From: Volvariella volvacea V23
Lineage: Eukaryota > Basidiomycota > Agaricomycetes > Agaricales > Pluteaceae
Direction of reading: 5' to 3'
Assembly (NCBI GenBank): GCA_000349905.1
Contig: KB722739.1
Coordinates: 230,615 to 294,614, forward strand
DNA: 64,000 bases
In this document: positions 1 to 10,007 of the stretch, piece by piece
Position numbering within the stretch: position 1 is the stretch's first letter
How the letters are laid out: each line of letters starts with the position of its first letter
The notes under the pieces: generated by a model
What the model saw: the letters and a program-made list of their open reading frames with translations, nothing else
What the model was told of the DNA's origin: nothing
Database searches by the model: none
Made by a program: the position numbers and the translations under genes

Positions 1-99
1 CGAATAGGTGCAATACTTATGCTTGTGGGGGGATCAAGTCAGTCTCCCTGCTCTCCTACTCGCAAATTTGCTTCGGACGGCTCTATCTTTTGCGTACTC

Positions 100-1125
100 A
101 TGGTTTACACCTCCCCAACAAAGGTTGCACGCATTGTTGAGTCTCACCGCCGTGGGGACAAGACCCAGCTCATTGCCAACAAGTTCACTCTCCACCGCAT
201 CACAGTCACTCGCATCATCCAATGCTTTGAGAAAACTGGGGACTATCGTCATGTCTGTCCCAAGACTGGTCGTCCCTGCAAGATGGATGCCTGTGAGGTC
301 CAGGTTGCTGCACATATTCTTGCTACAACTGAGGCAGCCAATGTGACTGAGGTCCAGAAGAAGACCTTCCCAGATCTATCGCGATTCACAATTGCATGTC
401 GCTTGAAGGAAAATGGACTTATTTGCCATGTCTGGAGGTCCAAGCCCTACCTTTCTAAGGTCCACTGCCAGAAGTGCCGTGATTGGGTACTTGTCCATTC
501 CACATGGACTGTCAAGAACTGGAAGCAGGTCATTTTTTCAGATGAGTCGAAGTTCATGCTTTTCAAGTCAGATGGCCACCAATATTGCTGGATTAAGCCT
601 GGACAGCAACTTGATCAACAATTCACAAAGAAGACAGTGAAGCATGGTGGTGGCAAGGTGATGGTGTGGGGATGCATTACATCAAAGGAGGTGGGCCAAC
701 TTCATCGCATTGATGGAATCATGGATGGACCAGGCTATGTCAATATCTTGCAGGAATCATATCTCGGGACATTGAAGGACTTCGGCATGAAGTGTTCTGG
801 GAAGACCACACCCATATTCCAGCAAGATAATGATCTTAAGCATACCAGTGGGGTTGCAAAGGCTTAGTTCGAGAAGAAAAAGATCTGTTGGTTGCCCTGG
901 GCACCATCCAGCCCAGATATGAACATCATTGAGCATGTTTGGCAACAGCTCGATGCTTGTATTCGTGCTCGCAACCCTCTCCCATGCAATAAAGAGGAAT
1001 TCTGGGAGGCACTACAGGAGGAGTGGTACTCGTTCCCCCAGGAGGCTCTGGACAAGCTATACGAGAGCATGCCTCGTCGTGTTGCTTCCCTGTTGGCGGC
1101 TCGAGGTGGGCACACTAAGTACTGA
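100..1125 (+). pseudogene. Tc1/mariner transposase with one in-frame stop
   Basis: The reading frame encodes an N-terminal helix-turn-helix (about residues 5-45) followed by a DDE_3-type catalytic core. The first catalytic Asp is in IFSDESKF, the second in FQQDND and the Glu in NIIEHVW, with 34 residues between the last two, as in Tc1 transposases. A TAG codon at 865-867 interrupts the same frame between the second Asp and the Glu. Without readthrough the protein loses its catalytic Glu, so the gene is dead. The frame continues cleanly to TGA at 1123-1125, which suggests a recent inactivation. The Met at 100 fits the family's usual N-terminus better than the Met at 19. Confidence 0.88.
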
Positions 1126-1373
1126 TGTCCCGGTTTGTCTTTTCTCACTCATTCTTTGTCATTGACACCGACTTCCATTTGTGGCAGAGATGAGCAAAAG
1201 AATTGCACACGGCTTTTTGATTGGTATAAGATTTTCTTTGGTTTGGTACTTTTCGTGGCTTGGGGCTACCTAGATTTAGATTGAGACCTAGTGTAGCTCC
1301 TCAATACATGTTGTTCCATCGTCTAGATGCATTTTCGTTGTCGCCAGCGATAAGGTGTCGAGCGAGCACGTGA

Positions 1374-1399
1374 CTGTGCAATACTTTTGCTCGCCACTG
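1374..1399 (+). repeat. Right terminal inverted repeat of the Tc1-type element
   Basis: The sequence CTGTGCAATACTTTTGCTCG (1374-1393) runs on to CCACTG at 1399 and is followed by TA. Its reverse complement begins CAGTGGCGAGC, a typical Tc1/Fot-like terminus. The inner GTGCAATACTT is found again at 8-18 near the window's left edge. Confidence 0.7.
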
Positions 1400-1401
1400 T
1401 A

Positions 1402-1934
1402 CTAATTGGTCGCGATTGACATTACAATGGACATTCCATTGGTATTGTTTTGTATTGGTAGTGTCATTTAAATACAACCTACAACTCCAAATGTTGATCG
1501 TGTCCTGAGGTAGAAATGGGCTAACTTCTGTAAGTTGGAGAAAAGAATCCAAGCTTGGGAGCTTAAATACAATAATTATTTTACTCCCAAAAACTTGGAA
1601 CATGCGATGCGACCTCCAACCGTGGGCCTCCACGGTTTGGACAAGTTGCATTCAGCTAGGGCCTCTGCACAATAAAGACAAACAACCGCCCTTGGACGAT
1701 CAACAGACACTACCGACCGGGACATCCGCAAGAACTCGATATCGACAACGTGAGTATGCCATTCATGCTCTCCTGGGGCATCCTTATGTTTTTTCCCTGC
1801 TCCGTGGCTGGTGGTTTTGTTGGACGGTATGATTTCGGGGTGGATGGATGAGGGAGGTCATCGGATGTACCTGGTGGGATTGGGGACTTACAATCATGTA
1901 TTGACGAAAAATCCTACTGTTTCGTTCTGATAGC
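1402..1934 (+). promoter_or_regulatory. Upstream region of eL20 with a probable 5' UTR intron
   Basis: No coding gene is seen between the transposon end and the eL20 start codon. A good 5' splice site (GTGAGT) at 1750 and an acceptor TAG at 1931-1933, one base before the ATG, suggest an intron in the 5' untranslated leader. Such leader introns are common in fungal ribosomal protein genes. The leader intron is inferred only from the splice signals. Confidence 0.45.
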
Positions 1935-2628
1935 ATGGGCCTTCAAGAATATCAAGTCGTTGGTCGCCACCTTCCTACCGAGCATGAGCCCGTCCCCAAA
2001 ATCTATCGCATGCGCATCTTCGCCCCAAATGAAGTTGTCGCAAAGTCCCGTTTCTGGTACTTCTTGAGGTGTGTAGACGTCCTAATGCTCGCTTAAATTT
2101 TTATTTCTCTCAATCTGCGCATTTCAGGCAATTAAAGAAGGTCAAGAAAGCCAGTGGTGAAATCCTTGGCGTCAACGTTGTGTGTATTTAATCCAAGTCC
2201 CCTTGCAGCCCTCAAGAGGCAGGCGTTTGGGATGAACTAACCAATTTATAGATCCAGGAGAAGAGACCTGTGAGAGTCAAGAACTTCGGTATCTGGCTCC
2301 GATACGACTCCCGCTCTGGAACACACAACATGTACAAGGAGTTCCGTGATCTCACTCGTGCTGATGCTGTCAAGAGCTTGTATCAGGATATGGCTGCCCG
2401 CCACCGTGCTCGTTTCAGGTCAATCCACGTGAGTGTTATTCCCTTAGCGTCGATGGTTTCTGGCTCATTGTATGACAGATCCTCCGAGTGATCGAGGTCG
2501 AGAAGAAGGATGATGTTCGCCGCCCCTACATCAAGCAACTCTTGGAGCCCGACCTCAAGTTCCCTCTTCCTCACCGTGTCGCCAAGAGCAAATCACTCTT
2601 CGTTGCTCACCGCCCCAGCACTTTCTAA
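1935..2628 (+). CDS. RPL20: 60S ribosomal protein eL20 (L18a/L20)
   Basis: Four exons, 1935..2068, 2128..2179, 2252..2428 and 2479..2628, join in phase to a 170-residue protein. Yeast L20 is 172 residues. Recognisable conserved blocks include [12 protein letters not shown] near the N-terminus, [42 protein letters not shown] and KFPLPHRV before the C-terminal RPSTF. The protein is a structural part of the large cytosolic ribosomal subunit. All introns are short GT..AG introns with standard junctions. The gene is convergent with the oxidoreductase-like gene on the minus strand, about 320 bases apart. This is single-copy housekeeping sequence with no sign of damage. Confidence 0.96.
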
Positions 2629-2945
2629 AAGCCGCACGGTATCGTTGCCAATTTCATTGGGACCCCAGGGTGATGGCACGGTGGTGTACTTTAGCGTACC
2701 AACCTCATGTATTATCTATGATATGGCCAAACATGATATCATCATGCCCCACGCACACTGCGTGATCACCGGTTACTGAGTAGCACCCATTGCAACCCCT
2801 CATAAACCTCCTTTACAGTATCTATTGTCGGGGCACCCTTGCCTCTTCGATTAGCCGATTTTATAGCCTCTTGGTGTATCGAATGCGTGGCTGAGTTGAA
2901 GCACGGCGTCAGCATGCGCATTCGACCTCGTAGACCATCCATCAA
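2629..2945. other. Convergent intergenic spacer
   Basis: This 317-base stretch lies between the 3' ends of eL20 and the oxidoreductase-like gene. Nothing but presumed 3' untranslated sequence is visible. Confidence 0.6.
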
Positions 2946-3664
2946 CTAACCCTGCGCGTCTCCCCCATTCTGCTTCTCCTGAAGTCTACGTTCCAATTCC
3001 TCGAAAGCGCTAAGGGTAACACTTTTTGCGGCTCCGTTCGGGGTACTAGTATTCTTGGCTTCTAGTCGGATATTGCGTTGGATATGTTGAGGCCATTCTG
3101 ACTCGGGTATCTTGAGCTTTTCTAGCGATACTTGAAGTGCCGCGACGGACTCCTTGTAGCTGATCATTGACTCTTCGTAGAGGTCATAAACACAAATGGC
3201 GCATCCAGACATGCAGCATTCTAGACGAAGGTTAGCTGACCCGGAACGGGAACCTCAAGAATACTGCACTCACCATCCGATTCTGGAGGACGCGGTTCCT
3301 CTGGTACCTCGAATCCATGAAATAGAGGTTTCTCCGGTACATTTTTAGTGCGAAGTCCAGACGAAATCAGAGGGCTTTCTGCGCTCGTGCTGGTCGTTAC
3401 GTCGTGGAGGTGGGTTGTGGTTTCGGTGGGTGCGGTTTTACTACGGAGGCTTTTTTCGAGGCGTTTGTATCGTGCGGTTAGGTTTCGGCCTCCTCGGGTG
3501 GGGTGTTTAATGCGTTCTAGAGCATCTTTTGGAGGGAGATGGAGATTAGAGGCAGAGGAGCCTGAGATGGAGAAGTATCGGGGACGGTGTAAACTGAGGA
3601 CGAGCCTGCGATGAGATTGAATGCAGGTATATCTAGAGAGCGAGTGGAGGGATGAAAGCGACAT
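2946..3664 (-). CDS. Oxidoreductase-like domain protein, probably mitochondrial
   Basis: Two exons, 3664..3274 and 3220..2946 on the minus strand, join to 221 residues. Splicing places CC before MSGCAICVYDLYEESM, giving the cysteine-rich CCMSGC..CVYDLY core of the oxidoreductase-like family (Pfam PF09791, from memory), preceded by the PPESD segment usual for that family. The first 35 residues are rich in Arg, Ser and Leu with no acidic residue, which looks like a mitochondrial presequence. The family's biochemical role is poorly defined, so no reaction is claimed. The start faces the DUF7330-like gene A across a 615-base divergent region. Confidence 0.82.
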
Positions 3665-4279
3665 TTACATCGCTTTAAAGGTCCACTGAGGATTCCAGAC
3701 GACGAGGAGGATGATGAGGTCAACGCGGTCACTATGACTAGTCCGAGTGAGTCACGTGACTTCACTCGCTCTCGGGATCTTGCGGCCCGGGCACATCGCC
3801 AGCCCTGCACACTACCCAGCTTCACAAATTGTTACTTTAACCTTTAAGAAATGCGAAACTGTAAGTGCGCCTTTTGCAACTTTATTCACACCAGTGATTA
3901 GCTTCACTCATTCTAATAATCAGCAGGAGCACTCAGACCTCTCCTCCGAGTGCCTACGCCTGGAATCTGTCATTATTGGTTATCGTTTCCAGATGTGATA
4001 AGGCCTGAGCATCTGGCTCACAACCGCACTTATGGGCACTCTATACACTCCTAGGAAGTGCAATTCAACTATGATTGGGCGCACATCAGAGTCGAACATT
4101 GTTTACGTCACCGGGCACAGCATGTTCTCAAAGCGCGTTGTGGCAATGTACCACTCAATGCCACCACTACCACCTACGCTTTGCTCTCTGAAAATTTAAT
4201 CTGGTGGTATAAAGAGAAACGAAAAATCATGGACCCATAACCCACACAACTCGGTCGCTTGCATTCCTCTCAAGTGGCC
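3665..4279. promoter_or_regulatory. Divergent upstream region between the oxidoreductase-like gene and DUF7330-like gene A
   Basis: No convincing gene is present. A TATAAA at 4208-4213 lies 67 bases before the ATG of gene A and is the best promoter signal. The rest shows short chance open frames only. Confidence 0.5.
4208..4213 (+). promoter_or_regulatory. TATA box for DUF7330-like gene A
   Basis: TATAAA in the context GGTATAAAGAG lies 67 bases upstream of the chosen start codon, a normal distance for a fungal core promoter. Confidence 0.5.
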
Positions 4280-5367
4280 ATGTCCCAACCAGCCAGTCGC
4301 TCCGCTACGCGCTCGTTGACGCGACTTCAGTCTCTCCTAGAAACGCATCAGCACAGCCGGGGCGATTACACATCACTCCATGACGTCATAAGCGCATATT
4401 CTCGAGCTCTTGATGATTTCTTGAATTTGCTTTTGTCGTCGCCGGTCTGTGGCAGGCGTGCTCGACATGTCGCAGAGACAGCTCAACCAACGCCAAACGT
4501 CCCGGCGCCACAATTGGGAGACACCCAAGGAGCATCGAATACACGGCGCCTTAACCCTACGCGTTCGTGTTCTTGTATGATGCCAATTAAAATCAATGCT
4601 CTTTCGGGCCTAGTAAGCAGTGTTTTTTCGGTGTACTTCATTAGCTCATACCTAATCGCCCATATCTAAAGGCAAAACACGGGTTTCAATTCGTGCACAG
4701 TTACTCCAACTATGTCAAAGCTGCTGGCATTGGGTCCATCTCTGGAGCCTTCAATATACTGGTTCCCCACTCATGGGAGGGCCGGCCCAACCACTCGCTC
4801 ACCCTTTCTACCACGCACGGTTGCATCGATGCGACTGTGGCTGTGTCCACTATATCACCTGCACCTTCCATGCTCTCGCCGCTTGTCGTCAACGCGTTTG
4901 CTTCCACTGGATGTGTCAAGGTTGATATGGTGAGAGGGTGCACTCCTTCCGTGCGCTACCGGTTTTTCATCGAGTGTTTCCTTTAGTCAAAGGCAGACGC
5001 CCCGGGGCGGCCCTTCCTTCATGTGTTCGTGCGGTGTGCTAGAGGCGACGTTGAGGTTAGACTGCCGAGCACCTTCACAGGGGTGTTGAAAATTCCGAAA
5101 AGCGCGCGCAAGGAGGTAAATGTGGCGCGGACCGTGTTTCGACGGCACAGCATGGGGGAGGACATGGTCGTATTCTTGGTGGGATGCGACCAGGTCGTTG
5201 ACGACAATCAGTGCGACAGGGTTATTATCGACAATGACTATGGGCATTCGATTATTTACCAAGGCAACGACCCTGCTGCGGGACCAGTATTCAATGGCAG
5301 TATGTCAACGACAAAGCGGGGGCGCAGCCGTATTCGTTCGCACTGGCAGAGATCGTGGTCCCTTTAG
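4280..5367 (+). CDS. DUF7330-like protein, paralogue A
   Basis: Exons 4280..4612, 4672..4929 and 4987..5367 join in phase to 323 residues. The family is recognised by alignment with the three other copies here. A half containing SLTLSTTHGCIDATVAV is followed, after an intron at the same place as in the others, by a half with GDVEVRLPSTFTGVLKI, then CDQVVDD and a final GHSIIYQ strand. The recurring pattern of a small turn (NG, HG, GD) followed by alternating hydrophobic residues suggests a beta-helix-like fold, which is my inference. No signal peptide or membrane segment is seen. This is the most divergent copy. It lacks the Pro/Tyr-rich segment of copy C and has its own Ser/Arg-rich N-terminus of about 110 residues. 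Function is unknown. Confidence 0.72.
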
Positions 5368-6060
5368 TGTATCTAATAGACTCGAGGACTTTCCGTATTG
5401 GTGGCGGGATTATTCTCTCTTAAGCCTCTATTCCAAAATGTGTTACTTTTGCATAACACGCGACGTCATGCACAGGAACTTTTGTCCATCTTTGATAGAA
5501 CTTTAGATATCGTTTCCGACTGGATGTACCATAGACTAGCAATACCATAGAGAGTAGTTATGACATACCATGAGTGATGAGGTTGTGAAAGAATTGTATG
5601 TTCTAGTTCAGACGCAAGCGTAGTATCCGACGACGACTTCGAGACCTCGGATAATATCCTATCAGTTCGTGCGCCGCTTATTACCTAGAATCTGTGTACG
5701 ATGTGGCATTCTCCAGCGCGCGCATATAAACAATTGAAGCAGGACACTTAATTTTTTGATCGCTGTAAAGTATTGTACTCTCTCTCAGTAATATGGGCTG
5801 TGCTATATTCCCTTGTTTACACTTTGAGTCAAGGGGGGAATAAAAGAAGATGCGGCGCATGCGGCGTTGCATAAATCGCTCTCTTTTCCGCTTCACTTCC
5901 ACCACGTACCGTCCTCACTTCATCCCATCTTCTATTCAATAAAAACTTTCAGAGTCTCCAAGTCAATCTTACTGTGTATTCAGGTTCCACCTCTAGTGTG
6001 AGTACGCTTGCTCGAAGAAAACCTCCTTCGTATAACGACCTTTTCCTACTTGGACAGACC
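5368..6060 (+). promoter_or_regulatory. Upstream region and probable leader intron of DUF7330-like gene B
   Basis: A TATAAA lies at 5725-5730. A likely intron runs from GTGAGT at 5998 to CAG at 6057, with a pyrimidine-rich end and an acceptor three bases before the first ATG. The frame of gene B is open without ATG from 5875, and the presumed intron reads KPPSYND in that frame, similar to the PPPYEE of copy C. An alternative upstream coding exon is therefore possible. Confidence 0.4.
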
Positions 6061-6699
6061 ATGACCCGTCCAATCGACTGCTACACCAACCGCAATATCA
6101 GCGAAGGGAATGGAGCCATCGTGCGCAAGATCATGCTTAAGCTACCGTTCTCAACCAACACAGTTCGCTCAGACTCGCGCACACTCACAATGCAAACAAC
6201 GTCCGGTAGCATCGAGGCGCACGTGCTGGGCGTCGAACACGAGGAAACACAGCTATGCCCTTGTGGTCAGGGGCTCCCTCCTATTGTGCTCGTTATGTCA
6301 ACTGACAGTGGAAGCGTATCGATTACAATGGTACGGAGAGTTCATCTCAAAGTAACCATCCATTCATTTTTCGTTCCACAGCCCGGTTTCCAAGAACGAT
6401 GGCGACCACCCATACACTCGTACGCCACGAGCAATGCTGGGAGCATCCGCGTCACATTACCCGAGTCCTTCCAAGGGCTCGTGAAGATCCACAAGGTCCC
6501 AGGGATGAGAATTGAAACCGGGTTACAGCAACTTCAGGACGGTGACGCGAAATATGACGTATTCTGCGTGGGCTCGGGACCATGTGATGAGGGAAGCAAA
6601 TGCGAAAAGTGTGATCAGGTAGTCATTAAGAGTTCAGGAGGAGAGGTAAAGGTCAGCTACTCGGAGGATGTGGTCCTCGAGGCTACTATGCACCGATAA
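6061..6699 (+). CDS. DUF7330-like protein, paralogue B
   Basis: Exons 6061..6330 and 6382..6699 give 195 residues. The intron is 51 bases and in frame, so it can be read through by mistake, but its GTACGG..CACAG ends match the intron position in copies A, C and D. Conserved blocks are LTMQTTSGSIEAHVLG before the intron, and GSIRVTLPESFQGLVKI then CDQVVIKSSGGEVKVSY after it, closest in style to copy A. A Cys cluster, CDEGSKCEKC, sits before the last strand. The start is the first ATG in a frame open since 5875. If the upstream PPSY-containing segment is coding, the protein is longer. The function of the family is unknown. Confidence 0.65.
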   Translation: MTRPIDCYTNRNISEGNGAIVRKIMLKLPFSTNTVRSDSRTLTMQTTSGSIEAHVLGVEHEETQLCPCGQGLPPIVLVMSTDSGSVSITMVRRVHLKVTIHSFFVPQPGFQERWRPPIHSYATSNAGSIRVTLPESFQGLVKIHKVPGMRIETGLQQLQDGDAKYDVFCVGSGPCDEGSKCEKCDQVVIKSSGGEVKVSYSEDVVLEATMHR

Positions 6700-7931
6700 T
6701 GTACCGCAATTAGACCATGCTCAAGATAGTGTAGGAGTATTTAAGCATTCTGCTATAGAACCCACTCAGGTTTTATGGGCCAGGTTTTGGGGGTATAAAG
6801 ATCTGTAAATCGATCATTTCCATAAGCAACCGGTAGTATGCCTGCCTCCAGACTCCCCAGGATGAGGGCAAGAGCAGGGTGGAGGATTCCGTTGGTGGTC
6901 GGAGACGCCGTGACTCTACTCGTCAAGGGATCTTTCCTGTGGGGGTTAGAGTTGTCTTGCTCTACGTAAGTCTCCAGCTGAAGTTACAACAAATCCTAAG
7001 CCTTGCTTTTTGTGCTTCAATTATCGCGATCGGAATCTGGTCTGGTGGAAAGAAATCTAGTCATGGGTACGTGCTCGGTTTCTATAACTTGCAGGATCGC
7101 TGCCCAGTCAATAAATTCTTTGGCTGGGGAATTGGGGAATTGGAATGGAATTACCGGTCAAATACGCACTCGAATTTTGCAGCTTGAAGGACCACTACGC
7201 AATCAACAAACCCCTTGGGTGGCAATTTCACGTCGCTTGTGGATGTGATGGTTTTCATGTTAATCAAATGGGTGAGCACACGTCAATCGAAGAATTCGTT
7301 GAGTTATGAGAAAGGACATCTCACCCGGAACGTAGAGATGGGGTTTCTCAAAGGAAGTTGTATGGCCAGAGATGGATGACAGGTCCCAACCTTCTCTTAG
7401 TGGGATTCTCCACATCCTGTGATGCAGTAGCTGTACAATCTGTTGATGTACATGGATAAATGGCAGTGTCTGCATAGAAGCACGCGTCTAAAATAGAAGA
7501 GGAAGTCGAGTATTCCATCTAAAATGATTGTGTACGCAATCTTGTAGCTCTGGAACTTGAAATCTAAGGACGCACGATACACCGCCATACTGAGCGCAGC
7601 AGCAGATTTAGAGATAATGAGGGATACGAGTCCAGCCCGGGTGTTCTATAATCTACTCAGCGCCAACCACAATACGCATGGCCTCGGCATGCACTGGCAG
7701 AACCCACAAAGATGTGGTTATTGTCACGCACTACACCCGCTCCTGTTCGCTTTGCTACTACATCCCCTTGAATTCAAGGCTGTGGAAAGACAAACTGGAA
7801 GAGTGCTGAGCCACTCAAACGCACACCTTTTATTGCCTTCTTAGAGGAGATAGTACCAGGTTCATCTCCTCTTTTTGCCACCACATCCTTTCTCCCAGGG
7901 CTCGACTCACTACACCGTAAATGCGCTGAAG
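6700..7931. other. Gene-poor interval between DUF7330-like genes B and C
   Basis: About 1.2 kb without a supported gene. A TATAAA near 6794 precedes an ATG at 6839 that opens a frame of about 40 residues to a GTAAGT, but no plausible continuing exon was found. No fragment of a further DUF7330-like copy was recognised. Confidence 0.4.
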
Positions 7932-9423
7932 ATGATTGTCACCGATCCGGAAAACAAATCAGCAGGACAAGAGCCTGTGGTAGTGGCGAACATGACGTCG
8001 TCCTCACCCGTAGCAGATACGAATGAGACCACAAGGGTAAGCTCTCGGCGGTTGTGGTTTTCGTCTTAAATCCTAATGTCGGGCGCACTCCTCTCTCGTC
8101 ATCATGTGCACACACCGTGTCCACCATGGAAAGCCCGAGCCAGACCCGCCGCCCTACGAAGAAGAACCGCCTGCAACACCATTACCTTCGTATCGAAGCA
8201 GATCGCCTGCGAGCGACTCTTCCAGTGCCTCGGGCTATGGCTCTCGTCGTAACCATCATCATCACCATCACCACCAGCATCATCGTTATAGCTACAATCT
8301 AAATGGCAATGGGGTCCATTTCACTTCGTACAGCAACCGGTGGTCACACAACCCCCAGCGCTCTGCCTCTATTAACGTTACCATCGGTGGCGGTACCAAC
8401 GCAAATTTCTTCAACAATGCCAATGCCTTTGATCCCTTTTCATCCACCTGGACCTCTTCATCTTCGTCTTCGTCGTCGTCCTCTCGCTCGACCAACTCAC
8501 GTCCAACCAACTACGTTCACCTTTCCCAAAACCATACAGCGATCAAAGAAACCCTCTTCATCGATCCATGTCTTCAAATCCCTGCGCGTTTTCTGACCCC
8601 AATGCCACACGGAATGATCGGCCAGCGCCCCAATGTATTGTTGGAAACGGTGAATGGGGGCATTAAAGCAGACGTACACATTGTTGGGCCGCATGTTGAG
8701 CGTGGCGCATCTGTGGACGAGGCCGGGATAGCGAATCGGAAGAAGAAGACGGTGATGATTGCAAGAACTGTGAACGGGTCGGTAGTTGTAAATCTGGTAA
8801 GTGTCCCGCCCCTCCAACATTGGCGGCGCTGTATCACACGTTCTCACCCTCACCCCCATTCCCACACCCCACGACTTCCGGATCTCATGCACCTCTAAAA
8901 TTGACTAATGCTGTATCTATCACTACAGCACGACGCATCCCCAACGAGGCACTATATCCAGCTTTCCGCCAAATCCGTAAACGGGAGCGTCAAAATCTCC
9001 CTCCCTCGCTCCTTCAATGGCCTCATCTCCGCCTTCCGCCTCCACGGCACCCTCAAGCTCTCCACAAGCATCGAAAGCCGCGCCATCCTCCTAGGAGACT
9101 TCTCAGGAACAAAACAATGGTTCGTAGGAGGCAACATGCCTGCCGATTGGGACGGTGATACTAGCGGAGACTGGCACGGCGACGAGTTGCACCTCATCAC
9201 GCAGAACGGGAGCATGAAGATATGCTACGAAGACGAAGACGAATCTTCGTACGGACCGAACATTCCTTCCCGATTCGGTAGTGATGGCGTTCACGTTGGC
9301 GGTGATGGTGGCGGTGGCGGTGGCTTTGGTGGGTTTAACAGCAGCAGCACTTGGAGTGGGGGAACCTTCAATTTGGGGAATTTCACCGTTTTTGGGAGGT
9401 TGTTTAATTGGTATAGTGGGTAG
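7932..9423 (+). CDS. DUF7330-like protein, paralogue C, with His-, Ser- and Gly-rich tracts
   Basis: Exons 7932..8036, 8140..8796 and 8929..9423 give 418 residues. After a 35-residue first exon comes a low-complexity region: PDPPPYEEEPP (containing a PPxY motif), a run of seven His then QHH, and a stretch of about ten Ser. The two-part core then follows. Its first half holds PNVLLETVNGGIKADVHIVG and RTVNGSVVVNL. Its second half holds KSVNGSVKISLPRSFNGLIS, a GTKQWFVGG block, ELHLITQNGSMKICYEDEDE and a Gly-rich tail. The repeated NG turns with alternating hydrophobics resemble beta-helix repeats (inference). PPxY motifs can bind WW-domain proteins such as Rsp5-type ubiquitin ligases. Whether this one does is untested. 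This copy is closest to D. Confidence 0.8.
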
Positions 9424-10007
9424 GTCAGAGTCGATGTCGGTAAGGGGTGTTCGGGAATGTCTAGTCATAAAGTTTGTCTTTTGCGTCCGGGGTTACCTCT
9501 TCTTAGGTTTCGACTTGGCAGTATGTCTTCTTGTACACCTGTATTTTTCCTTGTATTACATGATACACTTGCTCTTGAACCAATTGCGCACTAGCTGGTC
9601 AACCAGACTCAATGAGCGCTACTAGGACTTCACGATTGTTTGAAGGGTCACTATATGATGCATTGCAACTAGAGTTGCAGACTTGAAGCTTGAATTTCGA
9701 ACTTGCCTTGTATCTTACCCACATAAACTCAGTCAACACGAGAAGTGGCAGTGACACAGCCACTTGAACTCCCGTCCTCCCACCCGCCTATCATAATTGC
9801 CCTCTCAGCCATCAGACACAACCAGTACGCCCCCTTTTCAGAGTGCGTGAAAACAGAAATGGAATGTACGATTGTGATTAATCTACAGTTTGAAGCTTTA
9901 GTGTTTGAGGACCGATGATTCTGAAAATACACCAGGCTGGAACCAATACGTGAATGCCAATGGTTCTGTCGGATACGCAAGCAAGGGAAACATTATGCTT
10001 GAATCCC
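9424..10007. other. Convergent spacer between DUF7330-like gene C and the NACHT gene
   Basis: This 584-base interval holds presumed 3' untranslated regions of two convergent genes. Nothing else is visible. Confidence 0.5.

Larger units (their letters stand above)
1..1399 (+). mobile_element. Tc1/mariner-type DNA transposon, 5' end cut by the window edge, inactivated
   Basis: The element contains a DD34E transposase gene broken by one stop codon. Its right end is visible as a terminal inverted repeat at 1374-1399 (ending GCTCGCCACTG) followed directly by TA at 1400-1401, the usual Tc1 target duplication. The left terminus lies outside the window. Bases 8-23 (GTGCAATACTTATGCT) nearly repeat the inner part of the right TIR in the same orientation, so the left end probably holds a subterminal palindrome whose second arm is what we see. 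Transposons of this class move by cut and paste using a DDE transposase. Confidence 0.85.

Noticed and set aside
6839..7250. Possible small gene after a TATA-like box
   Set aside because: Its presumed introns would be about 30 bases or less and no recognisable protein results.
8292..8892. Minus-strand open frames antisense to DUF7330-like gene C
   Set aside because: They arise from repeats of Ser, His and Gly codons read backwards. The plus-strand gene is supported by three paralogues.
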